From positions 1 to 64,000 of the forward strand of contig NW_020825331.1 in NCBI RefSeq assembly GCF_003286085.1: a stretch of 64,000 bases of DNA, in the 5' to 3' direction. The position numbers and the translations under genes were made by a program. This DNA comes from Drosophila persimilis. Lineage: Eukaryota; Arthropoda; Insecta; Diptera; Drosophilidae. The notes below the pieces were generated by a model. The model saw only the letters and a list, made by a program, of their open reading frames with translations, was not told the DNA's origin and made no database searches. The first letter of the stretch is position 1. Each line of letters starts with the position of its first letter. Below are positions 23,382 to 34,900 of the stretch, one piece after another.

Positions 23382-25822
23382 TCTTCTTTTTCTTATATTA
23401 GCTAATTATTTTTATTTTTATTTTTGTTTGCAGAACGTAAGAAAATAATAAAGACATTGTCTGTATTATTTTTTTCTCTAGTTTTACATGTACACATTTG
23501 TTTGTTTGTGTGGCTAGGCGGCTAGTAAATACCCTACAGTCAAGCGGGCACATACGCACATACATATATAAATAAATGACAAAAAAAAAAGAAAAAAAAA
23601 AACAAAAAAGAATAACACTCCTTGGAATTACTTGCTTAAGATCTAGTATATTTTAATTCATTTTCATTGAGTTAATTTTGGTTTTAAATTTATGTCAAAA
23701 ATTTGGTTTGCTCCGTTTTTTTTGTTCTAAATTCAAATATTTTTCAATTCCACAACTGTGCTAGGAATGCAGTAGGACATATATATACACATACATATAC
23801 ATATATGCAAGTATGTATACAGTATATGCATTTAACAGACACACATGCATACATGCTATATATGGTAGATATCTCTATGAATAAATACACGAGTTGCTGT
23901 TCATCGAATTTCCCATAAATAAGTGTGCTTATGTTACATTTTTTAATTCGGCAAGGCCGAAGCAACGCAAAATAAATTAAGAATTTAACAAAAAAATTAT
24001 ATTCACTTTTCCCTCTGCATCGATTTAGTTTATTTAATAGTCAAATACATACACACATACCCGCATGTACATACATACATATGTATAAATATTGTTGTAT
24101 ACAATTAATAATCTATAATTTACATGATTAACTAATGGCGTAACAAAAACATGGCCAAACATGTCATGGCCTCATGAGATATTTTTTTCCAGCTTTTTGG
24201 GGGCAAGGTATCGACTGGATGGGTACTCTTTGGGTACTCGAAATATCTGTGAGACGTACCTCAATGAGTTCTTTATTAATGCAACACCAATTGGTGTCTT
24301 TTTAGGTCTTTAAGCACAACATATCCATGAACTTAAGCCTCATATGCCCTGTTCTCCACTCAATTGGCGAGTGAAATTCGCATTAAACGTTTCATTATGA
24401 AATTGAATGGTAATCCCCGGTGGAGATACCACGGATGAACGATTTAATTAGCATAAAGAGATTTGATGAAAGGATTATACACACATTCATTTATGCGTTT
24501 CATATGCAATTGAGCTTTGAGAGTATTAGAAATTCAATTAGGACTTGTACGAGTATCTACTCGTTTAATGCTTTAATCAAACAATTCATGCACGTATGCA
24601 GGTATTATCTAAGTATCCATATAGGTTTCATCTTAATTACGAGTAATTTCAGTAATTTTTGTGCTACTTTATAAATGTAATATGTTGTAATTGTATACCA
24701 AACATAATCCAAAAACAATTAGGTGTCAAAAGTGTTGGGTTTAATATAAATTTCAACTGCCATTCGAGTAAATCTGTATCCATCTCGGGTCCTCCTCTGG
24801 TCATAACATTTCGTGTATGTTGTAATGTTGTGAGTGGAGTTTTGTTAATTATAAATTTCCGCTATTAAACGCTTAATGGCTAAACGACACTCATACAAAA
24901 CCAACGATTTACATTTGGTTACAGGAATTTTCCATTAACATGGCCCTGCACTTACATTTATTTGGTTTTGTCATCTCCTCTTTGACCCCCCCCATTAATC
25001 ATCGAGCATCAATTTTTCTGCAAATTGAAACTCTCTTCATTTTTGTGTAAATTTCATTTCATACAATTGAATTGTAAGTTTCTTGCTATCAAATATTTTC
25101 TTTTCTTTGCTTATTTCTCTAAAAGTTGAAAAAAATTTTACACAGCATCTTAATTAATGATACAATTAATATTATCAATTTTTGAAAAACACACAACTTA
25201 GCAACCAATTGGAACTGATCAAACCTTAAGAACATATTCACAGAACTCATGTTGAAAAATCTGCCAAATTAATCACTATTTAAGACTGTGAGTAAGTAAA
25301 TAAAAAGGACAATTATATTCTCCTCTTGGACATAAATCGGTTAATATACATACACACATACATATGTATATTTATAGTTAACTATAGTGCGCCGTGTTCT
25401 CAGAAAAAAAATTGTATTTCTTATTAATTTGTATTTTTGTTAAGTTTAAATTCAAATTTCCATTTCCTCGGTTGACCCATCCATCTCTCCTCATCGACCA
25501 TCAATGCATTTCATTCTTCAGAGCTGCAAAAAGGAGTAGAGCAAAATCAACTGAATTGAAATATTTTTGAAAGCCACTTAGTTGCAATTACTCGAATTTC
25601 TCTTAATTCCTTAACTATGTAAATATATTACGAATTTGCCCAAAGGCTCTTCAACTTTAATACCATTATTCATTGATTTACTGTTGCAGAAACTGTGACA
25701 AAAACAATTATGCAACTAAAATACAACAGTTTATGGTACGAGTATATGAAAAAAGTTTTACGTCCGGCTTTTATACAAATTAAAATTGACTATTGTAGGA
25801 TTTGCTCTAGGGCACAAATGTT
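23382..25822. other. AT-rich intergenic spacer
   Basis: Very AT-rich with ACATACATAT-type repeats (about 23540-23580, 23780-23870, 24045-24080, 25345-25370) and poly-A stretches (23580-23620). No coding frame with domain or splice support. It contains the downstream flank of AstA-R1. Confidence 0.6.
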
Positions 25823-25828
25823 TTTATT
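25823..25828 (-). terminator. Candidate poly(A) signal of AstA-R1
   Basis: AATAAA on the minus strand, about 45 nt after the AstA-R1 stop codon. Use of this site would leave a very short 3' UTR. A splice-donor-like GGGTAAGTG four to seven nucleotides after the stop suggests a longer, spliced 3' UTR is also possible. Confidence 0.35.
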
Positions 25829-25871
25829 TGTCCAACAGAATTCAGTTAACTTTTTTAAAACACTTACCCGC

Positions 25872-25976
25872 TTAGAGCATTTCAATATTGGACGTTCCGT
25901 TGCCGGTTGCAGTGCGCGTGGTCTTGGTCACCTGCGGATTGGTCAAAAGCGGCGGTGGGCTACAGCACCAGACCAC
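25872..25976 (-). CDS. AstA-R1: AstA-R1 coding exon 8: cytoplasmic tail
   Basis: Encodes [18 protein letters not shown] to NIEML and the TAA stop (25872-25874). The vicinal Cys residues in VVWCC after helix 8 are candidates for palmitoylation. The acceptor is CTTCAAG rather than CAG. Confidence 0.93.
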   Translation of the reverse strand: MVWCCSPPPLLTNPQVTKTTRTATGNGTSNIEML

Positions 25977-28900
25977 CTTGAAGAGGAGCAAAGGAAAAAT
26001 ACATGTTTATGTGGCCATAATCAATCAGTAAGAATCAATAGTCATGCTCTCACCTTGCGGAATGCCTTGCGGAAGTTGTCGGAGAGAAAGGCATAGAGTA
26101 TCGGATTGATGCAGGAGTTGGTATAGGCCACCACATGCGATATGATCTGGATGATTACCGACAAGTGACTGCCGCCGTACAGATTGAGTGCCTTCAAAAC
26201 CAGTATGACCTTTTGTTTTTTAAAGACATGCACAAAAGGAAGTAATCAGTATTTAGTCACAGGCCATATGCTGTCACGGCATTGATAAATGCAATTTGTG
26301 TCTCTCGGATTGTGTGTGTGTGTATGTAATTTGTAATTTCATTTGTAATTTGTGAGCACATTGATTTTGTGCAAACACTTTGAATGCTTTGAATGTCTGT
26401 TAATGGTTGCCAGCAGCCAGCAGCCATCAGCCAACAACAGCTGCCGCCAGCTCTGCCCCTGGCTTATTAAACATTTCAGCAAATAAATTGTTCTCGAGGA
26501 TGCTGGGATGGGCAGGGGCTGAATCACAAATGTCAATTTATCGCAACTATCCGAGTATCTTGGTTACTGTTTGCCAGCAGCTGTTGCTGCTCAAAATTTT
26601 AAGTGCTTCGCATCTAATAAAGAGCTTAAAGTGCTTAAATTCGACAAGATTCTATATTTCTCTTATTTGTGTTACAAAGGTACGTTTCATGGGAGCATGA
26701 GGGCGGATATACTCGTACTAGCCCCCTTCCATACCGCCTATTTAATCAGTGGTTAGCAGATCTGCCCACGGGGAATCGTATCCGCTGAACATGTACATGC
26801 ATTTGCTAGTACATCCTTCAATTATCAGTTCAAGGCCACTCGTCAATCGAATTCGAACACAGCCTACCGAACAAAATTGACATTAATCAGTTTGTTCATA
26901 ATTTTCGCTCCCTACTGTTTTGCTGGAAAATTGCGATGATTGTGCGTGGGTGTTTTCGTTGCATACGAATATGCGGTATTCGTGGAAAGATGGTATGTTG
27001 TTTACATGAAAGACTATGTACAAGGCAGTGGCATCTATATTTTGAAAGTATTTGTCTTCTTCGGTGAGAACCGATCTACAATATGTATCGGAATAAAGCT
27101 ATAAGGTGTGCAAATGTGTGAGTGTGCATCTGAATGGGTGTTTGAGTACTTACATGGATGGGCAGCCAGCAAATGGCGAATGCCAATACGACAACAACTA
27201 CCATTCGTGTGACGCGTCGCTTGCCCTTGCTGCAAGTGGACAAGAGGCAGTAGAGTTAATCGATAGAAGGGTGAAGATACACAGATATTGGTTATAAATT
27301 ATGGCATTTGAATTTCACATTGCATGCTGCTCTATGATTTATGAATTTTCCGTTTTGTAGCTTCCATTTTGGCTCAGCAAAATCTCTTTATTTGATATGA
27401 CTACTGCAATTTTCTCTTGAATTTGAATAAGCTTTTTCTTCACACTGTACGTGACTTCTTGCTGGTCTCTCTGTTAAATAATTAAGTTATTGTTTTATGC
27501 TGGAACTTTTCTGTTTGGCCGTCACTTAACATTATTTCATTTATGATAAAAACAAACTTTGTAAAGTATTTGCCAAGTTGCGGCCATGGTCTTGTCCAGT
27601 TCGTGTCCAACTGAAGTTTTCAGCTTGAACTACTAGTTGGGGAATTGAATAAAGTTTTGCTGGAAATTGATCACGTTGCATGCATTTGTGGCAATGTTTA
27701 ATTTCTCCACAAAGTCTGCATCAGTATTCATTCTTTAAATTTAAAGTTATAATTCGAAAATACCTATTGTCGAATGATAACCTTTCCATTTGCTTGTAGA
27801 ACTAACTATTTGAGTCATTGTTTTGCGTGGCTTTATTTTATCCGGAATTTTGGTGACCCCGATGGTGTCCCTTTTGGTCTGTGATCACTGAGCAAACATC
27901 TTTAATATTTAGAATTCATTTGACAACAATTTTCCCAAAATAAACATCAAATATTTTCACAGAAGAATTGGTGACCCCGATGGTGTCCTTTTTGGTCTGT
28001 GATCACTGAGCAAAGATTTTTAATATTTAGAATTCATTTGACAACAACGAATATACCTATTGTCGAATGATAATCTTTCCATTTGCTTGTAGAACTAACT
28101 ATTTGAGTCATTGTTTTGCGTGGCTTTAATTTATTCGGAATTTTGGTGACACCATCGGGGTGGTGTCCCTTTTGGTCTGTGATCACTGAGCAAACATCTT
28201 TAATATTTAGAATTCATTTGACAACAATTTTCCCAAAATAAACATCAAATATTTTCACAGAAGAATTGGTGACCCCGATGGTATCCTTTTTGGTCTGTGA
28301 TCACTGAGCAAACATTTGTAATATTTAGAATTCATTTGACAACAACGAAAATACCTATTGTCGAATTATAACCTTTCCATTTGTTTGTAAAACTAACTAT
28401 TTGAGTCATTGTTTTGCGTGGCTTTAATTTATTCGAAATTTTGGTGACCCCGATGGTGTCCTTTTTGGTCTGTGATCACTGAGCAAACATTTTTAATATT
28501 AAGAAATCATTTGACATCAACGAATATACCTATTGTCGAATGATAACCTTTCCATTTGCATGTAGAACTAACTATTTGAGTCATTGTTTTGCGTGGCTTT
28601 AATTTATTCGGAATTTTGGTGACCCCTTTTGGTCAGTGATCACTGAGCAAACATCTTTAATATTTAGAATTCATTTGACAACAATTTTCCCAAAATAAAC
28701 ATCAAATATTTTCACAGAAGCACCACGGCCTTGCCCTCAGCCTCAATGCTTTTCCTTTTGCGTTTTTCTATTGTACTTATATTTATTACATGGAGTTGGG
28801 CACTCATTCCTCCATTTGGGCGCTGTCTTCTCTGGGGAAGTATCGCTCATGCGGAGCCGGCTTACGTTCCGTTGACCCCGCAGTGCAGGGCGCTTAAAAA

Positions 28901-31900
28901 TGTATGAGGCAAAAGCTCACGAGAGCCCCCACCTCCCAGCCTAATAGAAAGGCATTCATCACGGTCCGCAGCCGTGGTCGCAGGTGCCCCTCCGTCTTGT
29001 CTGATGATGTCCGTGTAGATGGTATTTCTGTTTGTGGTTTTCTTTGCGGGGGCAGAGTGTACTCACCGTGACTCGGCGGATGGCTTGCAGCCTGGAGCAC
29101 TCTTCCACAGACGCGCCAACATTCCCATGTAGAGGAAGCAAATCAGCGTCAAGGGTGCCACATACGATGATAAGAAGAAGGAGACCTGCAACGACAGCGG
29201 AGTAGTAAATAGTTGGCTGGCTGTGTGGGAAAAGGCAAAGTCATACTGGTCTTCCTGGAACTCGACACAGATTTGGCATTAGTTTTAATTGCATTGTGGC
29301 ACACAGCCGAAATGCGGTCAACAATGGTCAAAGTTTTCTGGCTGGCCACTGAACACAATTAGGGCTGCTCCTGGGCATAAATGTTGGCCACATTTTCATG
29401 GCCAGCAGATGGACCAAGGGATGGAATAGGATGGGTTGGGTTGGGGTAAATTCTTGTGTTCAAGTGGTTCAAGAGATTTGTGGTAGGAGTCGAGCTAGCG
29501 CTGACTTTGGCAATTGGTTGACGGCTGGTCCTTAAGGATGAATGTGCCGGCAATTGATTTTCATTTAAATTGTATTTATTACTAATTTGGACGCCGTTGG
29601 ATATCCGTTTAATGGTCGATTAGGTATGAGATTCATGGCAGATTATGGCCCGCATTTGATTGACTTAAATGTTTGAAGGGATAGTAACTAGTTTTTATCA
29701 TAGTCTATTGATATTGCCCTGGCACTAGAGTATGTTGTTTGATAACTTTTTTGGACCTCCCACGACCCATAAATATATGTATATTTGAACCAGTCCTGAC
29801 GCTGCCTGTAGAAAATTCATTGAAAATATTCATATTCATCAAGCTATCGTGTTTATCATTTTGTTTGGTTTTTTGTTCCTTGAGAAATGTCCGTTTTGTG
29901 GGTTTTTGTTTGGCTGTTCATATACATATATTTTTTTTGGGTTTTTTGTTCGTGTCTGTTTTTGGTCGAAGGTTCTTGCCGACTACCATCTGCCGTCCTG
30001 TCAGCGGCTTTTGTTTTTGCATTGGGAATTGTCAAAAGCGCTGACCCGTAATGCTGCCCAGATACCAGAAATGAGTACCAGACACATTTCCACTCGCCCG
30101 GCCACTCCCTGCCCCTCCCTGCCAATCCCTGCCACCAGCTGGCAACGCTTAGCCGCCGTTGCAACAGACACAAACAAAAAAGAAGGAAGATACATGTCTG
30201 TATATTTGTATAGTGGGGCGTGAAAAACTGGCCAAAGAAAAAACAACAACAACAAAAAAAACTACGAGTTTGCTGGACTGTCAGTGAATGGATGTGTTGA
30301 AAGGACGAATCCAATAATGTTGAAGGAAATTTCAACGGATATCAATTCAGACAGCTAATGGCGCACACGAGTTGTCTGTGAATCAATGAATCGGGCAATG
30401 AATCGTTATGAATACCGCATAAAAGTATAATAACTCTGTTACGATCGGCAGTGAATCCTTAATGGATCTTTAACGATACGGTTGTTAATCAGCCATGAGT
30501 TGAATACTCGTACATTTGAGCAATAAATTGACTGTGAATCAGGTTTTGAAGTGGCCATAAATCAATAAATCAAATGAGTATGGGACATGAAACAGAGATA
30601 AAGGAACTATGTATCAGAAAATCTCTTAAGAAATGGGATAGCCCGGCTACCAGGGCCAAACTTTATCGAATTTTAAGCCTTACTTAACTTTTTCATGCCC
30701 CAAATAGTGGCCAAGAGCGTTGGTATTCAAAATTGGCCACGGCTCGGTTCAGTTCTGTGCAGCCGTGAACGATATCCAATCGGCAGCTGCAGGCATCGCG
30801 GCTTCTTTCGGATGAGCTACGCTGATCCGGGGGGCTTAACCGCGCGGCATTAAATTCATTTGGAGGCGCCTCAAGTTTTCAAGTGGTGGCTGGGCCGGGC
30901 CGATGGTTCGACTGCTTTCAGCCGAGTGTGAATGATTTAAGGGGCCAGCCAATGAATACAATAAAACACACTCTACCCCCGGAGAATATGCACAAAGGTG
31001 CAAGTCGAAAATAAAATATATATCCACGAAATGAAACCGAATTCGGTGCAGGAGCCGCGGCAGCAGCAGGAGGCGGTAGGTAATGAAACGGAAAACGAAC
31101 AGCAGAACAGCAGAAACAGAAACAGCAGAAAGGAGTCTGAGTCGGAGATGGGGCTGGAGATGGGGCTGGGGCTGGGGCTGGGGCTGGGGCTGGGGCTGGG
31201 GCTGGGGGGGGAACAGATGAAATCGCGCATGCCGCAATTGTTAATAATCGCTGCCACGTTGCTACACTCCACACCATCACCTTGTGTGGATCCGAGTCCT
31301 TCTCGGGATACGGACGCATTCATTCATATTCAGAGAGGACGGCGGACGGAGCAGCAGAGGAGCAGAGGAAATGCCTGACAGCTATGGAATCGAAATCACT
31401 TTGTTGGCCATGGCCAATGAACATGTCGTTTGTTATCGACAACGGCAACAAGGCCATTCCGAGGACTGACATAATCCCCACTGACACATCTGGCTTGGAG
31501 CCCGGATCTGGATACCGGTCTGGGTTTAATGATGCCCCACGATTCTTACTGCTTCCGTCAGTCAGTTGTTGTTGTTGTTGCTGTTTTTTTGGGGACTGGT
31601 GTTACTGATGCATTAATTAAAGTGTAAATTGCAAAGGAAATTGTTTGTAATGCCAGTCAGGTCGGGACAATAATGTTAATGAGATCTGGCCGGGGGGGAG
31701 GCTTCGCATCTGTCGCTGACGCAGCCCCGCAAATGCTGCAATTTATGACACATTCATATCCTAGACAATGGGATTTATGCCTCCCCCCCCCCCCCTCCCT
31801 CCACATCCACCAACGCGTGATTAAACATTCTGTGTCCCTGCCGTTAGCTCTGTTATCCTGCGGCTTCATATTGTTCGCTGGTCGAGCGGCGATAAGTGTG

Positions 31901-34900
31901 GAAAGCTGATTGCTGTGACAGCTTATGTGCCACTGATTGGCCTTTGGGGCCTCTCAATTGTGGGGCGTTGTCATTGGATCTTCTGTTCGGCTGAATGATG
32001 CGAGACAAGGCCATGATCTTGTATCTCGCGGCAGAGGTTGGAGCCCAAAAGGACTCCCTGAATGTGGGACTGCTTAGACCAACCTGCCATCTTAACTCCA
32101 TACTTTATCAATCTATTTCGTCTGCTCTTTAAACTTTTAAAGTGGATAACTTTGCACCCGAAACGATCTCAGTTGCGCTCAGTTAAATCGTCATTTGAAA
32201 ACAAAACAAAAGAGAAAGTCATTGCCGGAGAAAATCATTAGGAAACACATTTCCAAATTGTTTTTCTTTTAAAAGAACTCCAGACACTTGGAGTGTCAAT
32301 GGACCGAGACAAGGAAGATGGATATATCTGTTCACATCTGATGGATGTTGAGGAGTTGAGGAGCCCATAAACTTTGACAAGCTGTGCATAAAACTTCATT
32401 TCATGGCCGGCCACTTACGACATAGACAGAGATACAAAGATGAGCCTCTACAGATACGCAGATACCACTTGAAGCGATAGATACACGCTATGAAATTTTA
32501 CAACACAATCGCAAAACGGGGGCCCGGCTATGGGGCCAGTAAATAAAAGTTACCAAACTTTGAAAAGAAACTTTTTGTTTTTGTCTGTCGGTGCGGCCTT
32601 TAAACTTTATGCGAGTCCCAATAAAAAGACATAAACTAAAGTGTGTGCCATATGATAAATGGTTATGGCCGGGGGCAGCTCTCATACTCATAACTTCCTT
32701 ATATTTTAGCATAGCCCCAGAAATTGCGCCTGGGATTTCATCCATAAACGCTACTGCGGCGCCTCCGCAGGCACTCTGCGAAATTAATCAACTTGCCACG
32801 AGCTCCCCCTCCATGGGTGTGTGTGCGCTATGCCCAAATGAGACATTAAAAGAAAAGGGGGAAAAATGAAGGAGAAACCGACTAACAGACAGAGGCCGAT
32901 CAAGCAGGCCCAGATCCCAGATCCCTTAGAGGGTCAGAGCTTTAGACTCCGTTTACGGTGTGACTATCGTGTGTGTGCAACTTTGATGACAATGTGATGG
33001 CGATGAGGTCCTGCCATTGCCGCAAGACAGAAAGGAGTCCAAGGAGCAACTATTCGCAACTAATGCTGGGCGAATGTGTGAAACAATCTAACAATGTAAC
33101 CGAGAGCTGTAAAACCAAAGACAATAGACAAAGTGAGATGAGTAACGGCCATACTTTTCGTTGGTAGGGTGGCTCCAGGCTCTAGCCACAAGAAGGCGCT
33201 CAAAAGACGACCCAGATCGGCAGGTCTCTCGTGTGAGTATTGCGGCAACCAACTGATATTTGATATGGCCGTCGAAACATATCCATAACTTTAGTATTAT
33301 GACACTTTTTGAAGCCCCTTTGCATATCATATAGCATACACGACTCTAATGAACGGATATTGTCTGCTGCTTAAATTCTTAAATTGTGTTGACTCTAGTA
33401 ATTACTCGCAAGTTTTGAGTCAAAACTTGTCCCAGCCGTTTTGTAGATAGTTTATTCTACTTTCAATTTGATTGGGCACAAAATTTAAAAATAAAAATGT
33501 AAATCGTAACTTTTTCAAAAGATTTCGCTTCAATCAATTCAAGATTCAGAGATTGACACTTCAAAAGTTCGTCTTTGGCCAACTTTTGGGGGGGTCAAGC
33601 CCTCAATTTTGTTTTTTTCGGCAGAGTTGCAGAAAGATAAACACTTCTGTTGCCCCCGCCTTTTCCATGACCTATTCCCATTTCGTGTTCTCTGTTTTGC
33701 TGCCATTCATATTCGCCTTTCCCCTCCTCCAAAGTCCTATTTGTTCTATTTTTATAGGTCCTTTACGATGACAACAATTTGGTCGTTAGTTTCGTTGTTC
33801 GTTGTTTTCTTTTCCGCTTTTACTTTTCGTACTGTACGTATTCGTGACGTATGACGGATGTCTTGCACAAGTTTGATCCATTTTTATTTTATTGCCAGAC
33901 AAGGTCTGAGCCAGCAACACGCACACATAAACAAACAAACCTCCACACACAGCCAGAAATATAGAGAGAGCGATTTCGCCTTGACCCTGACAATGAGAGG
34001 GGGAAAAATATCTAATTCGAAGCAAAGTCGGCGGTCATTTGCAGTTGCACTTTCCACTCTCTAATCGCCCCGATGAATTTCTCCACATAACATCCAAAGG
34101 TAGCTACCCATTGCGATCTATATGCACAGTCAGGGGGGGGGGGGGGGAATCCTTATCCGTAACTCTAACCGTACCCGGTATTCGTGACAGTGCCAGGAAA
34201 ATGAGTCGGTGCAAACTGTGCAATTTGCTGTGCCAGGTAGATGTTTGGTGGGAGGGGAGCGGTGACATTAGGACGAGTGTCAACGGCCACCAAACAGGAG
34301 CTTGACGAGTGCATATTAGCTGAAGGAGGAGCGGAGTGAGGAGCGGCTGAGCTGCCAGTCGGTTGGGGAGTCAGTGAATCAGCCGCCTCGTGGCTCAGTC
34401 CGTCATCCAGTCAGTCGGTCTGTGAATGGGAATAGACGACAAAGCCCATTCATCGCCCTCACTCTGGGCTCTCGGTGCTGCTCCCCGACAACTGCGGCTT
34501 CCTGTGTAACATCCTTCCGGCATGAAATTGCTCTGACACGCTGACGCTGACACGCCAGCCAAGCCAGAAAAGCACAGGGGCGTACCCTTGAAGGGGCGAA
34601 TTATGGAGGAGTTTTCAGGGGGAGCGGGACTGAGAGAGTGCTGAATTGATTAATAGACACAAGTTCGGGTAATAAACATAGCAAACTGAAATGAAACCCC
34701 CCGCCCAGCAACCAACAAAAAATATGACCAAATCAGCCAAACGGAAAAACCATTTCGGATAACGCTGATCTATGCGTGTGTGGGTCTGGCATAATGATGA
34801 TGAAATCGTACTTGGACCCATCCCCCCAAAACGAATCCCCCAATAGCTGGGCCAAATAATTGCAAAATACGACTCTGAACTCCCTCTCTCTCCCTCTCTT

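Noticed and set aside
27762-28722. CRISPR-like array
   Set aside because: Repeats are contiguous modules without unique spacers, and the context is a fly intron.
28730-28790. Short minus-strand Lys/Arg-rich frame next to the repeat array
   Set aside because: Fewer than 20 codons, no credible splice pair, and AstA-R1 splices past it in frame.
30836-31378. Pro-Gln and Gly-Leu repeat open frames
   Set aside because: Products of the (GGGGCT)n tract read in different frames.
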